From the NCBI RefSeq assembly GCF_900456775.1, contig NZ_UAUL01000008.1, forward strand, positions 1 to 64,000: a stretch of DNA of 64,000 nucleotides. The letters run 5' to 3'. The notes under the pieces are model-generated. The model saw only the letters and a program-made list of their open reading frames with translations. It had not been told where the DNA came from and searched no databases. Position 1 is the first letter of the stretch, and every line of letters begins with the position of its first letter. Source of the DNA: Sarcina ventriculi. GTDB lineage: Bacteria > Bacillota > Clostridia > Clostridiales > Clostridiaceae. Both the position numbers and the translations under genes were made by a program. This document shows, in pieces, positions 37,282 through 45,923 of this stretch.

Positions 37282-39660
37282 ATGAAAGTACCATTTAATT
37301 GGCTTAAGGATTATGTTGATATAGATATAGATGCAAAAGATTTAGGGGATAGATTAACCCTTTCAGGTTCAAAGGTTGAGGGAGTTGAAATTGCAGGTGA
37401 TACAATACAAAACGTTGTAACTTGTAAATTCGTTGAAATAGAAAAGCATCCAGATGCTGAGAGATTAAGTGTTTGTCAAGTTGATATAGGTAAGGAAGAA
37501 TTATTACAAATTGTAACAGCTGCAACTAATATGAAAGTTGGAGATATAGTTCCTGTTGCACTTCATAAATCAACTTTAGCAGACGGAACAGAAATTAAAA
37601 AAGGTAAGTTAAGAGGCGTAATGTCTAATGGTATGTTTTGTTCTGAAGAAGAATTAGGAATAGCAGGAGATGAGCCAGTTCATGGTCTTATGATATTACC
37701 TCCTGATACTAAGGTTGGTATATGTATAAAAGAAGCTTTAGGGCTTAATAAGGCTATATTAGATTTTGAAATAACTTCAAATAGACCAGATTGCTTAAGT
37801 ATAGTTGGTATGGCAAGAGAAACTGCTGCAACTTTAGGAACAAGTTATAAGATGCCAAATTTAAATTATACAGTTAAATCATCTGACAATATAAATAATA
37901 TATTAAAAGTTGAAGTTAAAGATGATTTGTGTAGAAGATACATGGCAAGAGGAGTTAAAAATGTAAAAATAGCACCATCACCTAAATGGATGCAAGAAAA
38001 ACTATTTGATGCTGGGGTAAGACCAATAAACAATATAGTAGATATAACAAATTACGTTATGTTAGAACTTGGTCAACCAATGCATGCTTTTGATAAAAGA
38101 CAAATATCTTCAGGAAAAATAGTTGTTGAAAGAGCAAAAGATGGTGAAAAGTTTGTAGCTTTAGATGAAGTTGAAAGAAATTTAAATAGTGATTTTTTAT
38201 GTATTAAAGATGGAGAGAATATAGTTGCTTTAGCAGGAATTATGGGTGGTTTAGATTCAGGCATAAAAGATGATACAACAGAGATTATATTTGAATCAGC
38301 AAATTTTGATGGAACTAATGTTAGAGTAAATTCTAAAAAATTAGGTTTAAGAACTGAAAGTTCATCAAGATTTGAAAAAGATATAGACCCAAATCTTGCA
38401 GCTCTTGCAATAGATAGAGCTTGTGCTTTAATTGAAGAGCTAGATTGTGGAGAAATAATAGATGGAACTATTGATATTTATAATAAAAGAAAGGAACAAC
38501 ATACACTAACTGTTGATTCTGTATGGGTAAATAAATTTTTAGGAACTAATTTATCTAAGGAAGAAATGAAAAGATGTTTAGATAGCCTAGACCTAAAGAC
38601 AAACATAAATGGCGATAATCTTGTTATAGATGTTCCAACGTTTAGAATAGATATAAATATAAAAGAAGATATAGCAGAAGAAATAGTTAGAATATATGGA
38701 TATAATAATGTTCCTGCTACTATAATAAAAACTGTAACGGAAAGAGAGCCTAAAAATAAAAAACAAATATTAGATGACTTAGTAGCAAATATTATGATAG
38801 CTTCAGGATTAAATCAATCTATTAGTTACTCTTTTATAAGTCCTAAAACTTTCGATAAAATAAATTTATCTAATGATAGTTATTTAAGGAATGTAGTTAA
38901 GATTAAAAATCCTTTAGGAGAAGACTATAGTGTAATGAGAACAACCACTCTTCCTTCAATGATGGAATCTTTAGCAAGAAACTATTCAAGGAATAATGAC
39001 TTAGTTAGATTATTTGAAATAGGTAAAACATATATTCCAGATGAGGATGAAAATAATCTTCCAACTGAAAAAAATATTTTAACAATAGGTATTTATGGAG
39101 AAGCAGATTATTATGCATTAAAGGGAGTAGTTGAGAACTTGTTTGATGCTTTAGGAATAAAGAGTGCATCCTTTAAGAGAATGAGTGAAAATCCAAGTTA
39201 CCACCCAGGAAAAACTGCTGAAATTGTTATAGGAAGAAATTCTTTAGGAATTTTAGGAGAAATACATCCAGATGTTGCTGAAAATTACGGAGTAGAGGTT
39301 GATTGTTATGTGGCAGAGCTTGATTTAGATAGAATATATGAGTTTGCTAAGACAGTGAAATCATATAAACCACTTCCAAAATTCCCAGCAGTAACTAGAG
39401 ATATAGCTCTTTTAGTTGATGATGTTATTTTAGTTCAAGAGATAGAAAATGTTATAAAAAAATCAGGTGGAAATTTAGTTGAATCTGTAAAATTATTTGA
39501 TATCTACAAAGGAGCACAAATACCAGAAGGTAAAAAGAGCATAGCTTATGCAATTATATATAGAGATCCAAGTAAAACTTTAACAGATAAAGATGTAAAT
39601 AAAGTTCATGATAAAATTTTAAAATCATTAGAGCAAAAATTAAATGCACAACTTAGATAA
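37282..39660 (+). CDS. pheT: Phenylalanine-tRNA ligase beta subunit
   Basis: 792 residues, full length: tRNA-binding EMAP-like domain (~40-150, with [19 protein letters not shown]), B3/B4 editing domain ([17 protein letters not shown]), B5 domain, the inactive class II-like core, and a C-terminal ferredoxin-fold anticodon-binding domain ([14 protein letters not shown]). The editing domain removes mischarged Tyr. GGAGG precedes the ATG, 18 bases after pheS. Confidence 0.98.
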   Translation: MKVPFNWLKDYVDIDIDAKDLGDRLTLSGSKVEGVEIAGDTIQNVVTCKFVEIEKHPDAERLSVCQVDIGKEELLQIVTAATNMKVGDIVPVALHKSTLADGTEIKKGKLRGVMSNGMFCSEEELGIAGDEPVHGLMILPPDTKVGICIKEALGLNKAILDFEITSNRPDCLSIVGMARETAATLGTSYKMPNLNYTVKSSDNINNILKVEVKDDLCRRYMARGVKNVKIAPSPKWMQEKLFDAGVRPINNIVDITNYVMLELGQPMHAFDKRQISSGKIVVERAKDGEKFVALDEVERNLNSDFLCIKDGENIVALAGIMGGLDSGIKDDTTEIIFESANFDGTNVRVNSKKLGLRTESSSRFEKDIDPNLAALAIDRACALIEELDCGEIIDGTIDIYNKRKEQHTLTVDSVWVNKFLGTNLSKEEMKRCLDSLDLKTNINGDNLVIDVPTFRIDINIKEDIAEEIVRIYGYNNVPATIIKTVTEREPKNKKQILDDLVANIMIASGLNQSISYSFISPKTFDKINLSNDSYLRNVVKIKNPLGEDYSVMRTTTLPSMMESLARNYSRNNDLVRLFEIGKTYIPDEDENNLPTEKNILTIGIYGEADYYALKGVVENLFDALGIKSASFKRMSENPSYHPGKTAEIVIGRNSLGILGEIHPDVAENYGVEVDCYVAELDLDRIYEFAKTVKSYKPLPKFPAVTRDIALLVDDVILVQEIENVIKKSGGNLVESVKLFDIYKGAQIPEGKKSIAYAIIYRDPSKTLTDKDVNKVHDKILKSLEQKLNAQLR

Positions 39661-39668
39661 TATTAAGA

Positions 39669-39698
39669 GAGGGGAAACTTTAAGTTTCCCCTTTTTTC
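39669..39698 (+). terminator. pheT terminator
   Basis: A 10-bp stem (about 39670-39679 with 39682-39692), G/C-rich at the base, is followed by T6. Confidence 0.9.
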
Positions 39699-39783
39699 TT
39701 GTTTAAAAGCCATAGTTCACAAAGAATTATGCCTATGGTAAAATAAAGATAGTACATTTTGATAAGAGGAGTTATTAATAATT

Positions 39784-42111
39784 ATGGTTACAAGTGTTCA
39801 TGTTACAATTAATGGTTTTGAATATAATCTAAAGGGTAAAGAGAGTGAAGAATATTTAAAGCACGTTGCAAGTTTTGTAGAGGGTAAAGTTCAAGAGATA
39901 ATGTCTAAAAATAAAAGTCTTACTATGGTAGGGGCTGTAACCTTAGCGGCTGTAAACATAGCGGATGAGTCTTTTAAGGGAAATAAAGAATATAATAATA
40001 TTTTAGCAGAACTTGAGGAAATAGAGAGAGAAAACAAGAAGTTAAAAGAAGAGTTAGAAGAAGTAACTGAAAAATATAATAAAACAAATAGAAATTCTCC
40101 TGAATATTTAGAGGAACAAAGAAAACATGAGCTTATGAAAAAAGAATTAGAAACTCTAAAGGAAGAATTTAATAAGGCTAGTCAGCTTATATCAGAGTAT
40201 GAAGTTAAGGATAAACAAAGTGAAATAACGAGAAAAGATTTAGTAGAGCTTAAAGAGGAATATAGAAAAGCTAAAGAAGTTGTTTTAAAATGTGAAAATA
40301 AAGAAAAAGAATACATAAGAATTAAAACAGAGCTTTCTGATTTTAAAGATAAATGTGAAAAATTAAATGAAAGGGTATTAGAGTTTGAGGAAAAGGAAAA
40401 ATTAAATGAAATAACTAGAAATGATTATTTACAACTTAAAGAGAGATATGGAAAATCAAATAAAATAATACTCGATTATCAAACAAAACAGAGGGAAGCT
40501 AATAAAAAGCTTGTAGAATTAAAAGATAGATACGCAAAGGCTAATAAGCTTATGGCAGAGTATGTAACAAAAGAAAAACAGGCAGAGATAACTAAAAAAG
40601 ATTTAGCTAACTTGAAGGAAGAATATAAAAAGCTTAATAATCGTGTAAGCGAATATGAAATAAAGGAAAAAGAGAATGAAGCTATAAAAGGTGAACTTGA
40701 AGCTTTAAAGGAACAACAATTAAAAAATAATAAACTTATAGCAGATTATGAAGCAAAAAGTAAAAAGAAAGATATGATGCTTGGACAATTAAATAAGCTT
40801 AAAGAGGATTTGAAAAAATCTCAAGATTCAATAAATGAGTATAAAGAAAAAGAAAAGAAAATGGACGAACTCTTGATTCAAATTGATTTGTTAAAAGAAG
40901 AAAACAAAAAGTCAAATAAAATTATAGAAGAATTAAAGGAAAAAGAGTTAGAGTTTAAAGAGGTTAAGGACGATTTAGATAAAGCTCAAAAGGAATATGA
41001 AGAGATAAGTAAAAAAGTATCAGAATATCAAATTAAGGAAAAAGAACATGACGTGGTTACTAAGGAGCTTGTAGATTTAAAAGAAGAATTTAAAAAAGCT
41101 CAAAGAACTATATCAAAATATGAAAATCAAGAAAAAGAGCATGATGGATTAGAAAACGAGGTTTTAGTTTTAAGAGAAGATATTGAAAATGCTAAGATGT
41201 TAATAAAAGAATATAAACTTAAAGAAGAAAAACAAGAAAATTTAGCTTATAAGTTACAAGAATTAAAGGAAAAATATGAAGATTCTAAATATCTTATAGA
41301 AGATTTGAGAAAAAAAGAGGCTGATTTTAATTCATTAAAGTTTGAAGTAAAAGATTTAGATGTTAAATATAAGGAAGCTAATGCAATAATAGCAAGATAT
41401 GAGAGTCAAGAAAAAGAAAATGAATATATAAGATTAGAAGTTTCAAAATTAAGAGAAGATTATAATAGAGCCAAAAATGAAATAATAGCATATAAAAATG
41501 AGGAAGAACAAAGAAAAAGTATTGATAAAGAACTTAAGCTTTTAAAAGAAGAAAAAGAGAAATATGATGAATTAGAGAGAAAATCAAAAAATCTTACAAA
41601 TGAATTGCAAAGATTAAATGAAAGATATAATATAGCTAATAAAATGGTTGAGGAGTATAGAATAAAAGAAAAACAAGAAGAGAGAAACAATAAAGTTTTA
41701 GATGAAACTAGAAATAATTATGAAAAAAAGAAAAAAGAAAATAATAAATTAAGACAAGAATTACAGGAAACAACAAATAGGTATAAAAATATTTCTAAAG
41801 AATTACAAAGATTAAAGGATAAGAATAAACGTGTAGTTAAAGATAATAACAATTTCAAAGTGTCTAATATAGATAAAAAGCAATTTGAAGATAAGGTTGA
41901 TACTTTAGAAAAAGAGCTTTTGAGACAAAAAGAAATAAATAAAGGGTTGAAGTTTGACCTTCAAAGTAAAAGATATAGGGTATTAGACTTAGAAAGAAAA
42001 ATTTTAAATTCTAAAGTAGAGATTATTAAAGATGCAAGATATGAAAATGCTCTTCTTTCAGAAAAAAAGATAATTGAAGAACTAAATAAAAATAAGGATG
42101 CTTTAAAATAA
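39784..42111 (+). CDS. zapA: ZapA-like protein with a very long repeat-built coiled coil (775 residues)
   Basis: Residues 1-95 look like a ZapA domain (VHVTINGFEYNLKGKESEEY, KHVASFVEGKVQEIM, AAVNIADESF, then a short helix). ZapA bundles FtsZ at the division ring and is normally about 80-150 residues. Here ~680 residues of unbroken charged helix follow. Residues 120-581 are fifteen near-tandem 31-residue repeats of the type xELxxLKEEYKKANKLIxEY then ExKEKExExIx; residues 582-775 are irregular coiled coil. There is no signal peptide or membrane span. The position, right after pheT and upstream of U32/mutS2, is where zapA occurs in Firmicutes, which supports the domain call. Function of the extension is unknown; a scaffold or spacer is an inference. 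Confidence 0.85.
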   Translation: MVTSVHVTINGFEYNLKGKESEEYLKHVASFVEGKVQEIMSKNKSLTMVGAVTLAAVNIADESFKGNKEYNNILAELEEIERENKKLKEELEEVTEKYNKTNRNSPEYLEEQRKHELMKKELETLKEEFNKASQLISEYEVKDKQSEITRKDLVELKEEYRKAKEVVLKCENKEKEYIRIKTELSDFKDKCEKLNERVLEFEEKEKLNEITRNDYLQLKERYGKSNKIILDYQTKQREANKKLVELKDRYAKANKLMAEYVTKEKQAEITKKDLANLKEEYKKLNNRVSEYEIKEKENEAIKGELEALKEQQLKNNKLIADYEAKSKKKDMMLGQLNKLKEDLKKSQDSINEYKEKEKKMDELLIQIDLLKEENKKSNKIIEELKEKELEFKEVKDDLDKAQKEYEEISKKVSEYQIKEKEHDVVTKELVDLKEEFKKAQRTISKYENQEKEHDGLENEVLVLREDIENAKMLIKEYKLKEEKQENLAYKLQELKEKYEDSKYLIEDLRKKEADFNSLKFEVKDLDVKYKEANAIIARYESQEKENEYIRLEVSKLREDYNRAKNEIIAYKNEEEQRKSIDKELKLLKEEKEKYDELERKSKNLTNELQRLNERYNIANKMVEEYRIKEKQEERNNKVLDETRNNYEKKKKENNKLRQELQETTNRYKNISKELQRLKDKNKRVVKDNNNFKVSNIDKKQFEDKVDTLEKELLRQKEINKGLKFDLQSKRYRVLDLERKILNSKVEIIKDARYENALLSEKKIIEELNKNKDALK
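40141..41526 (+). repeat. Fifteen 93-bp coding repeats (31-residue period) in the ZapA-like gene
   Basis: The repeats line up residue for residue, for example KELVDLKEEFKKAQRTISKY and LEVSKLREDYNRAKNEIIAY. All but the fourth unit are exactly 31 residues; that one is three shorter. The repeats are diverged at DNA level, so this is an old expansion rather than an assembly artefact. 31 equals four heptads plus three, so each unit carries a phase shift in the coiled coil. Confidence 0.85.
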
Positions 42112-42134
42112 AAAAAGTAATTAAATGATTAAAA

Positions 42135-42178
42135 AATTACTTAAGGGATAGTTCATTATCCTTAAGTAATTTTTTTTT
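42135..42178 (+). terminator. Terminator of the ZapA-like gene
   Basis: A 12-bp stem (42135-42146 with 42160-42171) is followed by T8. Confidence 0.9.
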
Positions 42179-42237
42179 AAAAGGTACTTATAAAAAAAGG
42201 TACTTTTATGGAATAATTTTAGATATGAGGTGAAGGT

Positions 42238-43437
42238 ATGAAAAAGCTTTATTATGAAAATCCATATATTAATGAATATAAAACTGAGATAATAGATATT
42301 AAGGAAAAAAATGAAAAATATCATGTGATTTTAGAGGAAACTATATTTTTCCCAGGAGGGGGAGGATAATTTAAAGATATTGGTTTTATAGAAAATCAGC
42401 AAGTTGTTGATGTCTATGAAGAAAATGGTGTAGTTTATCATGTTGTTGATAAGAAGCCTGCAAAAATACATAAGGTTTTCTGTAAGATAGATTGGGAGCA
42501 TAGATTTTGTGGAATGCAGCAACATTTAGCGCAACATGTTTTATCTGGATGTTTTTTTACCTTATTTAATAAAAATACATTTGGATTCCACTTAGGAAAG
42601 AGTGTATCTACTGTGGATATAGAAGCTCCTTTAACTCAGGAGGATATAAGAAAAGCTGAAAAGTTAGCTAATGATATTATATTTAAGAATTTAAAAGTTA
42701 ACTGTTTTTTTCCAAGCAAGCAGGAACTTAAGAAATTAAAGCTAAGGAGAGCTCTTCCAAAAACTAATGAGAAAATAAGAGTGGTTGAAATAGATGATTT
42801 GGATATAAATGCTTGTTGTGGTGTTCATCCTTTACAAACTATAGAACTTCAAATGATAAAAATTAAGGGATTTGAAAAACATAAGCAAGGTTATAGAATA
42901 GAATTTTTAGCAGGAAAAAGGGCTATAGATGATTCTTTTAAAAATGATGATTTTATAAAAGATGTATGCTCTTATTTAAAAAGTGGAGAGCAAGATGTTA
43001 TAAATAGCATAAAAAAATTATCTCAAAATTTCAATGAGTTAACTAATGAAAATAGAAGACTAGTTGATGAAATAGGAGAATTTAAAGTGCGTGAAATGTT
43101 AGATAATTCCTATAAAATAGATGGTGTAACTATTGTGAAAAATATAGAATCTGATATAGAGGTTAAAAAGGCAAGTGCAATAGTTAAAAAACTTGTGGCA
43201 AATGAAAAAGTAATAGTTTTGTATGCGGTTAAAACAGATGAAAGAGTAAATATGATTTTTGCTTCATCTAAAGATATAAAAAATATAAATATGGGAGAAG
43301 TATTAAAAGATTCTATAAGTTTAGTAGACGGAAAAGGTGGAGGAAGCAAAACATTAGCACAAGGTGCAGGAAAAAATAATGGAAATTTAGAAGCTACATT
43401 AGATTATGCGGTAAGAAAGATAGAGAAATTTATATAG
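42238..43437 (+). pseudogene. Alanyl-tRNA editing protein (AlaX/DHHA1 type), interrupted by an in-frame TAA
   Basis: The frame starts at ATG 42238 after GAGGTGAAGG and is open for 43 codons (ending FFPGGGG). It meets TAA at 42367-42369, then stays open in the same frame to 43437, for 399 codons in all. AlaRS-type editing domains normally read GGGQPxDxG here, so the stop replaces the conserved Gln: CAA to TAA, one transition. Downstream parts are intact: zinc motif MQQHLAQHVLSG, CCGVHPLQT (Cys-His), and a C-terminal DHHA1 domain with VDGKGGGSKTLAQGAGKN. The family clears Ser/Gly mischarged on tRNA-Ala. An internal ATG at 42514 has no ribosome site and would lack the domain's N-terminus. Confidence 0.85.
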
Positions 43438-43549
43438 GGTAAAATAGCCATAGTGTATATTATGGCTATTTATATTTTATTTGTGTATAATATTTATTAG
43501 TTTATAAAAAATATACAATCTAAAATTGTATTTTAGGGGAGATAAATAA

Positions 43550-45898
43550 ATGGAAAAAATAGAATTACTAGCTCCAGCAGGTAGTATGGATAGTTTAATT
43601 GCTGCTGTTGCAAAGGGAGCAGATGCTATATATTTAGGAGGAAGCAAGTTTTCAGCAAGAGCTTATGCTTCTAACTTTGATAATGAAGAAATGGAAAAGG
43701 CAGTAGATTATTGTCACGAATATGGCATAACTGTTTATGTAACAGTTAATACACTTTTAAAAGAAAATGAATTGCAAGAAGCAATAGATTATGTAGGATT
43801 TTTATATAAAATAGGTGTGGATGCTTTAATAATTCAAGATACAGGTCTTGTAAATAAAATAAGAGAAGAATATCCAGATTTTGAGATTCATGCATCAACT
43901 CAGCTTAGTATACATAATGGAGAGGGAGCATTATTTTTTAGGGATAATGGTTTTTTAAGAATAGTTTTATCTAGAGAACTTACTTTAGAGGAAATAAGAC
44001 ATATATCAAAAGATCTTAACATAGAAACTGAGATATTTGTTCATGGTGCTCTTTGTGTTAGCTATTCAGGACAATGTTTAATGAGTAGTTTAATAGGGGG
44101 AAGAAGCGGAAATAGAGGTAGATGTGCCCAAAGTTGCAGACTTCCATATACTCTAATTAGGGAGTCTGATGGCAAAGAGATTAAAGGATATTTATTAAGT
44201 CCTAAGGATACTTGTATGATAGAAAATGTGGAGGATTTAATAAAGGCAGGAACAAGTTCTTTAAAAGTTGAAGGAAGAATGAAAAGACCTGAATATGTTG
44301 CTGGAGTAACTGAAAGTTATAGAGAAGCTATTGATAATGTGTATAATAAAATAGATAAATCTCAGGAAAGTAACAAGAAAAAACTTCTTAGACTTTTTAA
44401 CAGAGAGGGTTTTGCAACTGCATATCTTTATAAAAATACAGGGCATGATATGATGGCTTATAGAAATCCTAAAAATACCGGTGTGTTCTTAGGAGAAGTG
44501 TTAAAATCAGGTGAAATACTTTTAAGTGAAGATATAGCTCTTCAAGATGGCGTGACAAATGGTAATGATGGATTTACTGTAAATAAAATATTCTTAAATG
44601 GAAATGAAGTGAAAAAAGCTAAAAAGGGAAGCAAGGTTAAAGTTCTTCCAAGAAAATATAAAGCAAGTGATAAGTTATTTAAGACATTAGATAGTGAACT
44701 TTTAAATCAACTTAAAGGAGCTTATGAAAATAAATTTGAGAGAAAGATATTACTAGATGGAAAATGTACTTTTAAAGTTGGTTATCCTATCAAGCTTAGT
44801 GTTTCATATAATGGAAAAGTTTATGAAAAACAGGGTGATATAGTAGAGCCTGCTGTAAATAAACCTATTCTTAAGGAAAAGGTAGAAGATAATTTAAAAA
44901 AATCTGGAGATATAGCTTATAAGATAAATAATATTACTTTTTTAGAGTTTGAAGATGGATTTATAAGGGTATCAGCAATAAATAATTTAAGAAGAAAATT
45001 ATTAGAAGAAATAAGAGCATTTGAAGTTTTAAAGTTTAAGAGAAATGAGAGAAGAAAAGAATTTAGTTGTATAAAAGATATGGACAGAGATATTCCTGGG
45101 CTTTTAGTAAACATAAATACGTATGAACAATTAAGGGCAGTTAAAGAAAAAAAAGTCGAGGCTGTAGCTTTAGATATATTTGGGAAAAATAAAGGTGCTT
45201 TGAATAAAGAATCTTTGAAAGAATTACAAGATTTTAATGGAAGAGTATATTTAAAAATACCAACTATAATTAAAGAGGAATTTGAAATTATATGTAATTT
45301 AATAAATGAGAATTTAGAAAATGTAGAAGGTATAATTACAGCTAATGCAGGAATAATAAATAGATTTAAAGATAAAACAAAAATAGTTGGGGATTATAAA
45401 CTTAATATATTTAATTCAAATTCTTTAAAATTTTATAATAAGCATATAGCAGCTTCATGTATAAGTGTAGAATTGAACAGAAAAGAGATAAATTCTATGG
45501 TTAAAAAATACAATGAAGGAACGCAATTTTTAATTTATGGTAAAATAGAAGCGATGGTAAGCGAATATTGTCCAATAGGAAGTACTTTTGGAGGGAAAAA
45601 TACTTTAAATGCATGTAGCAATGAATGTACAAGGAGTACCTTTATATTAAAAGATAGAGTAGGGCAAAATAATACTATAAAAACAGATATATTTTGTAGA
45701 TCTCATATATTTAATACTGTTGCGATTAATTTAATTTCAGAAATAGAAGATATTAAGAGTATGGGAATAGAAAATTTTAGAATAGATTTAATTGATGAAA
45801 GTTATGAAGAGTCATTAAATGTTATAGACGCTATAAAAAATAAAAAAAGATTAGTAGGAAATTATACTAAAGGTCATTATAGAAGAGGCGTTGAGTAA
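43550..45898 (+). CDS. U32-family peptidase/RNA hydroxylase-like protein
   Basis: 782 residues. N-terminal U32 TIM-barrel domain: LLAPAGSMDSLIAAVAKGAD, YLGGSKFSARAYA, IHASTQLSIHN, EIFVHGALCVSYSGQC and RGRCAQSCRLPY, with conserved Cys residues that would bind an iron-sulfur cluster. A second region (~350-500) and a C-terminal domain with further Cys (SEYCPIGSTF, CSNECTR) match the long U32 plus DUF3656 form. Relatives (E. coli RlhA, TrhP) hydroxylate rRNA or tRNA, so RNA modification is more likely than proteolysis, by family only. AGGGGAG precedes the ATG. mutS2 follows by 25 bases. Confidence 0.88.
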   Translation: MEKIELLAPAGSMDSLIAAVAKGADAIYLGGSKFSARAYASNFDNEEMEKAVDYCHEYGITVYVTVNTLLKENELQEAIDYVGFLYKIGVDALIIQDTGLVNKIREEYPDFEIHASTQLSIHNGEGALFFRDNGFLRIVLSRELTLEEIRHISKDLNIETEIFVHGALCVSYSGQCLMSSLIGGRSGNRGRCAQSCRLPYTLIRESDGKEIKGYLLSPKDTCMIENVEDLIKAGTSSLKVEGRMKRPEYVAGVTESYREAIDNVYNKIDKSQESNKKKLLRLFNREGFATAYLYKNTGHDMMAYRNPKNTGVFLGEVLKSGEILLSEDIALQDGVTNGNDGFTVNKIFLNGNEVKKAKKGSKVKVLPRKYKASDKLFKTLDSELLNQLKGAYENKFERKILLDGKCTFKVGYPIKLSVSYNGKVYEKQGDIVEPAVNKPILKEKVEDNLKKSGDIAYKINNITFLEFEDGFIRVSAINNLRRKLLEEIRAFEVLKFKRNERRKEFSCIKDMDRDIPGLLVNINTYEQLRAVKEKKVEAVALDIFGKNKGALNKESLKELQDFNGRVYLKIPTIIKEEFEIICNLINENLENVEGIITANAGIINRFKDKTKIVGDYKLNIFNSNSLKFYNKHIAASCISVELNRKEINSMVKKYNEGTQFLIYGKIEAMVSEYCPIGSTFGGKNTLNACSNECTRSTFILKDRVGQNNTIKTDIFCRSHIFNTVAINLISEIEDIKSMGIENFRIDLIDESYEESLNVIDAIKNKKRLVGNYTKGHYRRGVE

Positions 45899-45923
45899 GA
45901 GAAAAGGGGAATAAAAAAGTTTT

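Noticed and set aside
40141-41526. Repeat array as a tandem-repeat assembly artefact
   Set aside because: Repeats are diverged at DNA level and keep frame and heptad pattern, so they are biological.
42367-42369. Recoding of the stop in the editing gene as selenocysteine or pyrrolysine
   Set aside because: The codon is TAA, not TGA or TAG, and the conserved residue is Gln.
42514-43437. The downstream part as an independent gene from ATG 42514
   Set aside because: No Shine-Dalgarno, and the start lies within the zinc-binding domain core.
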